Assembly (NCBI RefSeq): GCF_001730225.1
Contig: NZ_MIJE01000022.1
Coordinates: 186,001 to 250,000, forward strand
Source of the DNA: Desulfuribacillus alkaliarsenatis
GTDB lineage: Bacteria; Bacillota; Bacilli; Desulfuribacillales; Desulfuribacillaceae
Reading direction: 5' to 3'
DNA: 64,000 nucleotides
Position numbers and translations under genes: made by a program. The notes beneath the pieces were generated by a model. That model was given only the letters and a program-made list of their open reading frames with translations, was not told the origin of the DNA and made no database searches. Shown here one piece after another: positions 55,085 to 64,000 of the stretch (the first letter of the stretch is position 1; each line of letters opens with the position of its first letter).

Positions 55085-58000
55085 CTGGCATTATTTCCAG
55101 GATGAGACATTTGAATTTGGCATGCAAACATTGATTAGCGGGAAAAATGGTGCAGGTAAATCCACTATAATTGATGCGTTACAATACATTATAATTGGAA
55201 ATCAAAAACAAATTCGTTTTAATACTGCGGCACATGATGAAGCAAAAAGAACCTTAATTAATTACTTGAAAGGGAAAATAGGCAGTGATGAGCGTACGTA
55301 TTTAAGGGAGGGTGATTTCACTACTTATATTTTAAGTGAATTTAGAGATGATGTAAAAAAGGAGAGCTTTGTACTTGGGGTTGTAGTAGATGTATATAAA
55401 GATTTTAGTTATGAAGAAGAATTTTTTATATTAGCAAGCAAAAAAATAGACAGTTTAGAATTAATGTCAAATAATGGGTTTTTAAAAAACCGTGAACAGT
55501 TTAAACGACTATACAATATTACTAGGAATGTGAGCATATTTGAAAGAAACAAAACTAACTATCAGAAAGTAGTATTAAATAGGTTTGGACAACTGCATGA
55601 GCGGTTTTTCTCTGTGTTTACTAGAGGGTTATATTTCAAACCAATCCAGAGTGTAAGAGATTACGTATATGATAACATCCTTGATAAACGAGAGTTGCAG
55701 CTAGATGTTATGAAGGAAAATTTTGAAATCCATGAAAAATATAGACTGGAGCTTGAAGAATTAGAAAAACGTAGAGAAAAGCTATTTGCAATTCGCAATT
55801 CATATGGAAACTACTGCCGCTATCGTGATACGGTGAACGAACAAGAATACGTAATTCGCAGTTTGAATTATGTTTATGAACAAGAAGTATTGGAGCAGCA
55901 TCAACAAGATTTACAGATGTTAAAAAACAAATACGAGAATATAATTAGAAGCATTGAGCTTGCTGATATTAAAAAAGATGAGGCCAATAGACAAAAGGAA
56001 ATAGCCTATAGAACATGGCAAGATCATCAAGCTGAGAAAAGAAAACAAGAATTAGAAAAACGCATAGACCAATTATTAATGGATCAGCAAACACTTGAAC
56101 AGAACATAGGGATATTAAGTAGAAAAATAAAGGACGAACATAAATTATTATCTGAATTGCATGATTGGAAAGGCAACTCACTTTGGCAGTTGTCCAATGA
56201 AGAAGTAAGGCTATTAAATAATAGCAAACAGATTATGGCGCATATTAGCAATATATTTGATGAAAGACAAGTCCTAAGAGAGACGGATATTGATAACATT
56301 AAATCAAATTTACAAGCGACATCGAATTTTCTTAGGGATAAATATGACTCAATGCTTGTTACTTCTAGTAAAATTGACGAGCAAATCTTGGATGTTGACG
56401 AGTTGATTAAAGAGATAGAAGAAGTGATAGAAAACTTAAAACAGAAAAAACGTCCGTATCCATTAGCTGTACAAACGTTAAAAAAACGACTAGCAGAAGT
56501 ATTAGGAGGGTCAGCGAAAGTCTATATATTTTGTGAAGAAATGGAAGTAGTAAATGAGGAGTGGAGAAACGCAATAGAGGGATATTTAAACACCCAACGC
56601 TTTGATATTTTAGTTGAACCAGGATCTTTTGCAAAAGCACTGGCGATTTATGAAAAAGACAAATGGAAGTATAAGATTGAAGGTGTGGGACTAGTAGATA
56701 CTGATAAAGAAAGAAAATATCTCAACTCTGCAAAAGATAATTCTTTAGCTAAAGAATTAGTAGCAGACAATCTAATTGTCAAAGCGCATCTAGAACATTT
56801 GCTTGGACATGTTATATTGGCTTATGACGAACAAGATTTACGTAATTATAACACAGCAGTCACAAAATCATGTATGGTCTATAATCGATTGGTTGCTCGT
56901 CAGATGCTTTCCGACAGATATGCAGTCCCATATATAGGAGCGCTAGCAATTTCTCGGCAATTAGAAATAAAAGAGTTAGAATTAGACCAAGCAAATAAGC
57001 AATCTGAAGAGTTAAGATCAATTAATTATGATATCAAGACTTGGATCAGAAAGCTAAAAGATAGCCAGTCAATATACGATAATATTATACAAAATATCAT
57101 GTTGAGTAACGAACTGAACAACTGCATAAAAATGCTAGACGATACAAGAAAAGAGTTATCGCTATTAGATTTTAATGAGATTAATCGGTTAAAAGCAAAT
57201 TATGAAAAGTGGATTGAGATTGATAAAGAATGGGATCAAAAAAGGATTCTTTTAGAAGGAGATAAAAGTGTTAATGAAAATAATCGGCAGCATAAATCTG
57301 CGGAGATAAATCTTCAAGAAAATAAAGTGAAGGAAAAATTTCAAAAACTAACAGAATGGGACAATATACACGGAATTGAAAATAAACAAAGTGCTTTAAA
57401 ACGTTGGAATGATGCAGAAAAACAAGATATACCTACGTATCACAAAATCAATAATTGGACGAATAATCAGAAAGGCTACATAAAACGAAGAGATGATGAG
57501 TATGAGAAAGTATTGAATCTTCGCAGAGATTATAATATGGAGTACAATTTCCAATCATCTAATAGTCTGGATAATAATGATGCGTATGATGAATATTTAA
57601 ATGAAATTGAAAACGTTAACATTCCAGAATATCAAAATAAAATTAAGCTTGCTCTAAAAAATTCAGAAGACGAATTTAAATCACATTTCATTTTCAAGTT
57701 GAAAGAAGCTATTCAAATGGCGAAGCATGAGTTTGACAATCTAAACTACGCTTTGCGAAATTTCCCATTTGATGAAGAACGATATCACTTCGAAATAACT
57801 GCAAGTTCAAAGTATAAACGATTTTACGAAGCGATAATGGATCCTATGCTTGTTGAAAGAGGTTCACTCTTTGATATAGAAGATGCAGAACGCAACCAAG
57901 TTTTACATGAGTTGTTTGATATGCTAGTATCTGGCAAAGATGGCGAGATGGATGAATTTACAGATTATAGACGCTACTTAGAGTTTGACATAAGAATTAC

Positions 58001-58358
58001 ATTTCCTGACGAATCACGCCAGTCCTTCTCAAAACTTCTACAAGAGAAATCTGGCGGCGAAACCCAAACACCATTCTATGTCGCGACATTAGCATCATTT
58101 TATCACTTATATAATTCACATAAAGCATTAAAACTGATAATATTTGACGAAGCTTTTAACAAGATGGATGAAGAGCGGATACAGACAAGCTTAAGGTTAA
58201 TTAAACAATTAGGGTTGCAATTAGTTGCAGCGGTGCCTGACGAAAAAATGCAGCACATGATACCAGAGGTAACAACGACCCTAATAGTAAGTAAACATAA
58301 TTATAGTTGTTTTGTTGACATGGTAGATAGAAATGAATTTGAGGAAACACCAATATGA
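55053..58358 (+). CDS. jetC: Wadjet JetC, SMC/MukB-like ATPase
   Basis: This 1101-residue protein is the SMC-like motor. The GTG start is set by AAGGAGG 9 nt upstream inside jetB. The P-loop is ISGKNGAGKSTIIDALQYI near 28-46. Long coiled coils (about 230-430 and 660-900) flank a hinge-like globular part near 450-640. The C-terminal ATPase half has the signature LQEKSGGETQTPF near 996 and Walker B LKLIIFDEAFNKMDEERIQT near 1027. It extrudes DNA loops to detect small circular plasmids, with JetD as the cutter. The end overlaps JetD (ATGA). All ATPase motifs look intact. Confidence 0.92.
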   Translation: MKWLKKMRLINWHYFQDETFEFGMQTLISGKNGAGKSTIIDALQYIIIGNQKQIRFNTAAHDEAKRTLINYLKGKIGSDERTYLREGDFTTYILSEFRDDVKKESFVLGVVVDVYKDFSYEEEFFILASKKIDSLELMSNNGFLKNREQFKRLYNITRNVSIFERNKTNYQKVVLNRFGQLHERFFSVFTRGLYFKPIQSVRDYVYDNILDKRELQLDVMKENFEIHEKYRLELEELEKRREKLFAIRNSYGNYCRYRDTVNEQEYVIRSLNYVYEQEVLEQHQQDLQMLKNKYENIIRSIELADIKKDEANRQKEIAYRTWQDHQAEKRKQELEKRIDQLLMDQQTLEQNIGILSRKIKDEHKLLSELHDWKGNSLWQLSNEEVRLLNNSKQIMAHISNIFDERQVLRETDIDNIKSNLQATSNFLRDKYDSMLVTSSKIDEQILDVDELIKEIEEVIENLKQKKRPYPLAVQTLKKRLAEVLGGSAKVYIFCEEMEVVNEEWRNAIEGYLNTQRFDILVEPGSFAKALAIYEKDKWKYKIEGVGLVDTDKERKYLNSAKDNSLAKELVADNLIVKAHLEHLLGHVILAYDEQDLRNYNTAVTKSCMVYNRLVARQMLSDRYAVPYIGALAISRQLEIKELELDQANKQSEELRSINYDIKTWIRKLKDSQSIYDNIIQNIMLSNELNNCIKMLDDTRKELSLLDFNEINRLKANYEKWIEIDKEWDQKRILLEGDKSVNENNRQHKSAEINLQENKVKEKFQKLTEWDNIHGIENKQSALKRWNDAEKQDIPTYHKINNWTNNQKGYIKRRDDEYEKVLNLRRDYNMEYNFQSSNSLDNNDAYDEYLNEIENVNIPEYQNKIKLALKNSEDEFKSHFIFKLKEAIQMAKHEFDNLNYALRNFPFDEERYHFEITASSKYKRFYEAIMDPMLVERGSLFDIEDAERNQVLHELFDMLVSGKDGEMDEFTDYRRYLEFDIRITFPDESRQSFSKLLQEKSGGETQTPFYVATLASFYHLYNSHKALKLIIFDEAFNKMDEERIQTSLRLIKQLGLQLVAAVPDEKMQHMIPEVTTTLIVSKHNYSCFVDMVDRNEFEETPI

Positions 58359-59635
58359 TAAACGAGACAGCATTCAAAAGTAAATTTTGCCATGAAATAT
58401 TGATTTATTTACTTCAAAAGTATGAAAACAGTAATAGTTTTTATACTGGGAAACCAACAAATAGACGACCGCAAATTTCCTTTATAGGTAATAACCCCTT
58501 TGCGAATGACTACTTTGATGAAATGGATTATTACAAAAAAGAATGGATTCATGAAGTATTAGCAGAATTAGAGCAGAAAGGGGTAGTTTCTTTAGCATGG
58601 GAGAAATATTGGGAGGGAAAGAAGCTTTCTAAAGTGTTTCTTAACTATGAACAAATAGATACTGCATATAAAATAGCAGGCATCGAATCAAAACTAGGCA
58701 AGTTAAATCGATTAAAAAATATTATAGAACCCCTAAAAAATCACCAATGGAAATCAATTCAGAATTGGGCTAATATGACTATCCAGAATCTTAATGTAAG
58801 AAAGCAAACAGGGTTAAATATTAAAGATATCGATATATATGAGGATTTAACTAGAGTATTAGACTATTTACCAGATATTAAAAGTAATGTGCCGAAGAGA
58901 ATACTCAGCCATAAATTATTCTCGGATTCAAAATATTTTGAAAAACAAGTAGAGCAACCATTGGCATCATTGTTGAATAAAATATATCAATTGGACTTTA
59001 AATCTAACGATGAATTGCTAGCTTACTTTGGTATCGTACAGCATACTAAATTAGTAATATATAAAGGTGACTTAAGTTGGGGTATTAATGGAAAAGAAGT
59101 ATCATCAAATGATTTTATTGGTGGACTAGGAATCTCAGATATAACAGTTCAAAATATGGATATACGCAAGATAGGTGCTAACAAGATTATACTAATTGAG
59201 AATTTGACAAGTTACGAACAATGGATTAGACAAAGAATAAATGAAAATGAGTTAGTAATTTACACTGGAGGGTATCCACATAGGCTATTACAAAATTTCC
59301 TGGAAAAATTATCTGTATTCTTATCACAACAAAAAGAACATAATATTCCTTTGTTTCATTGGGGAGATATTGATATAGGCGGGATTAAAATATTTTTTTA
59401 TATAAAAAATAGGTTTTTCCCAGGACTAAAGCCACTATTGATGGATACAGAGGTTTTAGTTAGTCATCAAGGAAACGCTATGGCTATTTCCGAGAGCTAT
59501 CGCAATAAGATTAATGATATGAAAGCTAGTATGGAATATAATGGCTGGCTATCTTTGTTAGATGTAATGTTAGAATTAGGGGTTCGTTTAGAACAAGAAA
59601 GTATTTTTGATGTCTCAAAAATAGATATAAAATAG
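58355..59635 (+). CDS. jetD: Wadjet JetD, TOPRIM nuclease
   Basis: This 426-residue protein is the nuclease of Wadjet. The TOPRIM-type motif LFHWGDIDIGGIKIFFYIKN is near 332 (D-x-D plus G-G), and IILIENLTSYEQWI near 287 supplies the upstream Glu, as in topoisomerase VI A-like folds. The N-terminus (YENSNSFYTGKPTNRRPQIS) and the WDWAN-like part NHQWKSIQNWANMTIQN are typical of DUF3322/DUF2220-type JetD. It starts at an ATGA overlap with jetC. All four Jet genes are present and complete, so the system looks functional. Confidence 0.9.
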   Translation: MINETAFKSKFCHEILIYLLQKYENSNSFYTGKPTNRRPQISFIGNNPFANDYFDEMDYYKKEWIHEVLAELEQKGVVSLAWEKYWEGKKLSKVFLNYEQIDTAYKIAGIESKLGKLNRLKNIIEPLKNHQWKSIQNWANMTIQNLNVRKQTGLNIKDIDIYEDLTRVLDYLPDIKSNVPKRILSHKLFSDSKYFEKQVEQPLASLLNKIYQLDFKSNDELLAYFGIVQHTKLVIYKGDLSWGINGKEVSSNDFIGGLGISDITVQNMDIRKIGANKIILIENLTSYEQWIRQRINENELVIYTGGYPHRLLQNFLEKLSVFLSQQKEHNIPLFHWGDIDIGGIKIFFYIKNRFFPGLKPLLMDTEVLVSHQGNAMAISESYRNKINDMKASMEYNGWLSLLDVMLELGVRLEQESIFDVSKIDIK

Positions 59636-59725
59636 TTTTCACACGTCTCCTCAGCTACTTATTAAAAACAGCTTTTTTGTCAATACTGCGAGTATGAATA
59701 GTAGTTTGCTAGGGGGGCTCATTAA

Positions 59726-61366
59726 ATGGAACAAACAATAGAAAAGATAGAGTATTTATCAATATCATCTATTGCTGAAATACTGTATTGTCCACGGAAT
59801 TTTTATTATCGCACTGTTATGATGGCGGAAGAGAAGAACAATCATTTACTAGAAGGGAAATGGCAGGAAGAAGCACGCGACCTGACCAAGAGAAAAGTTA
59901 GACCAACAGGGATACAAACTAGGAAGGTGTATTTGACATCAGATAATTTAGGAATAACAGGAGTATTAGATACCATAGAAGAAAATGACCAATCTATCTA
60001 TCCAATTGAGTTTAAGAAGGGTAGTTATAATGACCGGATAAATGATAGAGTACAGCTGTGTTTACAAGCATTATTGTTAGAAGAAAACTTGGATGTGTGT
60101 ATTGATCAGGGGTATATCTATTATTGTGAATCTAATCAACGTGTTTCGGTAGATTTCACAGAAGAATTAAGAGAAATAGCTATGCAAACGATTGAAGACG
60201 CTAGAACAATCATTGAAGAGAATATTATACCAGAACCTGTCAATGATGCCCGCTGCAATGGGTGCAGCCTCATTAGCCGCTGCTTGCCAGAGGAAACAGA
60301 CATGCTCATGCAAGCGACAAAAAGCGAAAAAAATTCAACCCAAAGAAAACCTTCACCTTCCATGAACTTAGGGCGCATCCTATATGTTGACACTCCTGGG
60401 GCGTATCTAAAGAAAGAACAAGGTAGAATCAAATTAAAAATAAATGATGAGACAAAAGACATACCGCTATCCGCTATTGATCAAGTAGTTTTGGGTCAGC
60501 CTACTGCTATGACAGGCTCATTATTAGCGACGATGTGTGATTTAGGAGTATCCTGCTATGTGCTAGATAAAGGAAAAGTTAAAGGTTGGTTACAACCGAC
60601 ACTGAACAAAAACGTAGTATTAAGGAAAGCTCAATACGCAGCAAACTTCAACGGTGAATATACATTGGGTTTTGCTAAGGCTTTTGTTACTGGGAAAATA
60701 TCTAACTGCAGGACAATGCTTATGCGACATAACAGAACTGTAAATGATGAACGCATTAAAGAGGTAACTGCTGAGCTGAATTCCTGTCTGAAAAAATTAA
60801 AAGCATGTGACTCTATTGCTAGTATTATGGGAGTAGAAGGAATAGCAGCAAAATATTATTTCAGTGTATTTGATAAGCTGTTAAAAGAAGAGCTGGGATT
60901 TTCCTTCGTAAATAGAAATCGAAGACCACCAAAAGATCCTGTTAACTGCTTATTAAGCTTTGCATACACCCTTCTAACAAAAGATGTAATTGAAGCAATT
61001 ATACGTGTAGGGCTAGATCCATATTTAGGGTTTTTCCATTCAGACAAATACGGAAGACCTGCATTGGCACTAGATATAATGGAAGAATTCAGACCAATCA
61101 TAGCAGACTCTGTTGTGATTACAGCAATTAATACCAGAATGGTAAAGCCCGAAGATTTTATCGAAACAATTGGTGGATGTGAGTTAAAAGAAACAGGAAG
61201 GAAAGGATTCTTCAAAGCCTATCAAGCCAGGATGAATCAAGAAGCAACTCATCCAATATTTAATTATAGAGTTTCCTACAGAAGAATGTTAGAGTTACAG
61301 GTGCGCTTTCTTGGAAAAGTACTAACTAATGAGTGGCCAGAGTATATCCCTTATCAGGTGCGATAA
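59726..61366 (+). CDS. cas4-cas1: Cas4-Cas1 fusion (spacer acquisition)
   Basis: This 546-residue fusion has Cas4 first (about 1-195): first iron-sulphur Cys in ILYCPRNFYYR near 22, nuclease strand YPIEFKKGSYNDR near 91, and the Cys cluster CNGCSLISRC near 176. Cas1 follows from about 212 (GRILYVDTPGAYLKKEQGRI) with its metal ligands in IMGVEGIAAKYYF near 370, FFHSDKYGRPALALD near 436 and IMEEFRP near 452. Cas4 trims and orients prespacers; Cas1 joins them to the leader end. All key residues are visible. GGGGGGCTC precedes the ATG. It has its own 90-nt gap after jetD and sits directly upstream of cas2. Confidence 0.95.
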   Translation: MEQTIEKIEYLSISSIAEILYCPRNFYYRTVMMAEEKNNHLLEGKWQEEARDLTKRKVRPTGIQTRKVYLTSDNLGITGVLDTIEENDQSIYPIEFKKGSYNDRINDRVQLCLQALLLEENLDVCIDQGYIYYCESNQRVSVDFTEELREIAMQTIEDARTIIEENIIPEPVNDARCNGCSLISRCLPEETDMLMQATKSEKNSTQRKPSPSMNLGRILYVDTPGAYLKKEQGRIKLKINDETKDIPLSAIDQVVLGQPTAMTGSLLATMCDLGVSCYVLDKGKVKGWLQPTLNKNVVLRKAQYAANFNGEYTLGFAKAFVTGKISNCRTMLMRHNRTVNDERIKEVTAELNSCLKKLKACDSIASIMGVEGIAAKYYFSVFDKLLKEELGFSFVNRNRRPPKDPVNCLLSFAYTLLTKDVIEAIIRVGLDPYLGFFHSDKYGRPALALDIMEEFRPIIADSVVITAINTRMVKPEDFIETIGGCELKETGRKGFFKAYQARMNQEATHPIFNYRVSYRRMLELQVRFLGKVLTNEWPEYIPYQVR

Positions 61367-61368
61367 TC

Positions 61369-61644
61369 ATGAAACATATAGTGATTGTTTATGATATTCG
61401 TGACGACAAACGTAGAACAAAGATTTTTAAAACACTAAAAGATTATGCAACACCAGTTCAATACAGTGTATTTGAAGGGATACTGACCAATGAAGATTAT
61501 ATTAATCTAAAATATAGGTTGAAACGTCTAATGAAAAAAGAAGATAGTATCATATTTTACTCTCAATGCGGCAGATGTAAAAGTGATTTGGAGAGATTAG
61601 GAACGAATGTGGTGGTATTTGGTGATATTGATCTCGTGTATTAA
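61369..61644 (+). CDS. cas2: Cas2
   Basis: I place the start at ATG 61369, two bases after the cas4-cas1 stop; the frame is open back to 61333 but the family starts M-K-H-I-V-I-V-Y-D-I-R-D. The 91-residue product keeps the catalytic-type Asp in VIVYDIRDDKRR, the QYSVFEGILT strand near 31 and IIFYSQCGRCKSDLERLG near 61. Cas2 is the central dimer of the Cas1-Cas2 integrase. The site AGGTGCG is about 8 nt upstream. Confidence 0.95.
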   Translation: MKHIVIVYDIRDDKRRTKIFKTLKDYATPVQYSVFEGILTNEDYINLKYRLKRLMKKEDSIIFYSQCGRCKSDLERLGTNVVVFGDIDLVY

Positions 61645-61895
61645 TTATTTAACAGGAAATTTGCTGTTTATGTAGAATAAATAATATAAACATGTACAAA
61701 CAAGTAACTTAGCACAAATCGAGAGGTCCAGGTGGCTAAAAATACTATAGGTCACTCGAGTAGATTTTCACCCTAGTATTACTGCATCTTTATAGGGTTA
61801 GGGCTGTTTCCTATAAGTTAAAAGCAGCTGCTTTTATTAGGGTCTCGAATAATATTAAGAAAACCCATTATCTATAAGGTCTTAATTTGGTTGCA
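61645..61895 (+). promoter_or_regulatory. Leader of CRISPR array 2
   Basis: These 251 bases have no gene. At 61719-61759 lies a 41-nt hairpin matching that of array 1 in length and core (TCGAGAGG...CACTCGA, core CAGGTGGC..AAAAT), with pairing kept by changes on both sides at inner positions. At 61820-61837 there is a perfect 18-bp palindrome, TAAAAGCAGCTGCTTTTA, with no counterpart in leader 1. A weak AACAG...CTGTT hairpin just after cas2 may slow transcription but is not a clear terminator. Confidence 0.68.
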
Positions 61896-63781
61896 GTAGT
61901 AATAATCTAATTTCCGTGAAGGGAATTGAAACATTAAGTATACCCCTGCCATAGAATTATTTATTATTGTAGTAATAATCTAATTTCCGTGAAGGGAATT
62001 GAAACTTATCCCTGCCTTTCAACCGTTTTGCATAACCAACTATCGTAGTAATAATCTAATTTCCGTGAAGGGAATTGAAACTTTTATCCACTGGCTTATT
62101 CACCCTTTCTGTATTGCACGTAGTAATAATCTAATTTCCGTGAAGGGAATTGAAACGTTACCTTTACCATAAGACAAAGCACCATCAAAATGTAGTAATA
62201 ATCTAATTTCCGTGAAGGGAATTGAAACTATTAGATAAAGCTGTACTTTTTCCTGATCCTGATTCCGTAGTAATAATCTAATTTCCGTGAAGGGAATTGA
62301 AACTCGTCTTGTATTTTGTTGTATATTTCTGCTACTAAAGTAGTAATAATCTAATTTCCGTGAAGGGAATTGAAACACGAATCCAGTTGAGCAGCTTGTT
62401 AAGTATCTTGAAATATTGTGTAGTAATAATCTAATTTCCGTGAAGGGAATTGAAACTTTGACGCTGACCAATGCCTGAGAAAAATGCACATGTAGTAATA
62501 ATCTAATTTCCGTGAAGGGAATTGAAACGTCAAGAATGGTCTTTGGAATTCGTATAACTCATAGGTAGTAATAATCTAATTTCCGTGAAGGGAATTGAAA
62601 CGGATAGATTGACATCGCCAATGCAGCTACGCTTGCAAGCGTAGTAATAATCTAATTTCCGTGAAGGGAATTGAAACAGCGGTAACTCGATACTATATGT
62701 ACCATTACCTTTAAGTAGTAATAATCTAATTTCCGTGAAGGGAATTGAAACGACCACTATGTAGCACTTGGATTTAAACATGCTAAAGCTAGTAGTAATA
62801 ATCTAATTTCCGTGAAGGGAATTGAAACCTACTAAGCTTCGCCTTGCTACGAAAAGCACTATAAACTGGTAGTAATAATCTAATTTCCGTGAAGGGAATT
62901 GAAACAGATTGATGTCTTTTTCAAGCATCCCCCTCCCTGTTGTAGTAATAATCTAATTTCCGTGAAGGGAATTGAAACAACACTCATGACAACCTCTCCT
63001 CTCTTTTTTTACGTAGTAATAATCTAATTTCCGTGAAGGGAATTGAAACAATGCAAGCTCTGCTACTTTTCCTTTTTGCCTTAAGGTAGTAATAATCTAA
63101 TTTCCGTGAAGGGAATTGAAACTTTAAGTTTTTTACTTTTTCCTCTAAGTTGCCAGGTATGTGTAGTAATAATCTAATTTCCGTGAAGGGAATTGAAACG
63201 CCCAAGCGTCGATTTTCTTTGTTAATTCTTTAGGTAGTAATAATCTAATTTCCGTGAAGGGAATTGAAACGCTCGACAGATGCCAATATTTAGTTCCTCG
63301 CAAATCATGTAGTAATAATCTAATTTCCGTGAAGGGAATTGAAACTCACACGCTATGATAAACTGATGACCTAATACATTCGTAGTAATAATCTAATTTC
63401 CGTGAAGGGAATTGAAACATCGTTTGCCCTGTATCACGTCCACCCAACATGCGAGGTAGTAGTAATAATCTAATTTCCGTGAAGGGAATTGAAACACATC
63501 AAGATTAAAGCAATTAAACCTATCTTTTTCATGTAGTAATAATCTAATTTCCGTGAAGGGAATTGAAACAATGCAGCCCCACCATGATAAAACTCGTCTA
63601 TATTGTAGTAATAATCTAATTTCCGTGAAGGGAATTGAAACCTTTATGATTGTAATGATGCCTGGATGGTAACGAATAGTAGTGATAATCTAATTTCCGT
63701 GAAGGGAATTGAAACTCGTCGAAGTGTCCTTTCGATAGACCTTTTGCTGTCATTGTAGTAATAATCTAATTTCCGTGAAGG
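61896..63781 (+). CRISPR. CRISPR array 2: 25 full repeats of 37 nt plus a truncated 26th
   Basis: The repeat begins GTAGTAATAATCTAATTT and ends CCGTGAAGGGAATTGAAAC. It differs from array 1 at three positions (GAAA to TAAT at 8-11, which is two changes, and T to G in GTTAAGGG). Repeats start every 71-78 nt from 61896 to 63679, followed by a last copy from 63755 that stops after 27 nt (…CCGTGAAGG). The repeat at 63679 has GTAGTGAT for GTAGTAAT. The orientation is left to right, given by the ATTGAAAC end and the leader. I saw no repeated spacers in this array. Confidence 0.98.
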
Positions 63782-63860
63782 ATGTATTCGCTAATCTAAA
63801 GTTGAGCTATTAGCAATTTCTGTTTGTGAACAACTTGTTATTAAAATTATTTAAGGAGAG

Positions 63861-64000
63861 ATGAGCTATAGAAAAGAAAATCGTTTTTGCAGACGTAGAC
63901 ATGAGTTTGGATGGTTGTATGCTGGAGCTAACAGTAGTAAAGATAATCCGCTGGGGGACGGCGGGGAAAAACTTATTTGGTATGGAGACGATGTAAATAC
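63861..64000 (+). CDS. Possible start of an unknown gene, cut by the window edge
   Basis: After array 2, TTAAGGAGAG leads to ATG 63861. The frame MSYRKENRFCRRRHEFGWLY continues open to the window end (about 47 codons). The spacing from AAGGAG to the ATG is short. A second overlapping frame (KKIVFADVDMSLDGCMLEL) begins a few bases later at better spacing but with no standard start and stops before the edge. I cannot tell which, if either, is real. Confidence 0.25.
   Translation, partial: MSYRKENRFCRRRHEFGWLYAGANSSKDNPLGDGGEKLIWYGDDVN

Noticed and set aside
62100-63205. Minus-strand ORFs within array 2 coding VSIPFTEIRLLL repeats
   Set aside because: They are translations of the repeat complement. 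The same applies to minus-strand ORFs at 39529-40075 in array 1.
1-64000. tRNA, rRNA and insertion sequences
   Set aside because: I saw no cloverleaf-type gene, rRNA-like stretch or transposase in the window.

Overview
This AT-rich window comes from a Gram-positive-type bacterium, most likely a member of the Bacillota. The evidence is strong AGGAGG-type ribosome binding sites, frequent TTG and GTG starts, a MalT-like LuxR regulator, a Wadjet system and Cas4-Cas1 adaptation genes. I cannot name a genus from sequence alone. A TolC-like protein is present, which would suit a diderm Firmicute but does not prove one.

Region 1 (1-28854) is a contractile injection system (CIS) locus of the phage-tail/Afp-PVC kind. 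Left to right it encodes a tube-hub protein (cut by the window edge), a gpD-like hub, a gpV/VgrG spike, a gp25 wedge, two baseplate-J-like proteins, a tail-I-like protein and a large accessory protein with an Ig-like end. After a minus-strand gene comes a group unlike standard CIS parts: a propeller-HAMP-pseudocyclase membrane protein, a membrane MORN-repeat protein, a TolC-fold exported protein and an exported coiled-coil protein with a copper-amine-oxidase-N-like end. CIS parts then resume with a DUF4255/Afp16-like cap, a carboxypeptidase-regulatory-like protein, a DUF4280 PAAR-like tip and an AAA+ ATPase, followed by a sensor-MFS fusion, a GNAT protein and an ABC_sub_bind-type binding protein. 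Sheath and tube genes must lie left of the window. The best candidate for an undescribed system here is this CIS with a built-in envelope and sensory module.

Region 2 (28855-35715) has a bidirectional terminator, a MalT-like regulator on the minus strand, and a divergent operon of a small protein, a rifampin-phosphotransferase-like enzyme (His swivel domain at the extreme C-terminus, so not a true PEP synthase) and an MFS exporter.

Region 3 (35716-64000) is a defence island. CRISPR array 1 has 56 repeats. It is followed by a three-gene cassette (PD-(D/E)XK-like DUF6602-type protein, small protein, SIR2-like protein) flanked by two copies of a ~120-nt terminator-plus-promoter block. Next is a type III-D CRISPR operon: Cas10, Csm3-like RAMP, Csx10, double RAMP, Csx19, TIGR03986-like RAMP, Cas6 and a small gene. 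A complete Wadjet jetABCD operon, separated by its own terminator, sits between cas6 and the adaptation genes (cas4-cas1 fusion, cas2). CRISPR array 2 (25 full repeats plus one truncated) closes the island. The two arrays have sister repeats and share a leader hairpin, so one Cas6 and one adaptation module probably serve both.
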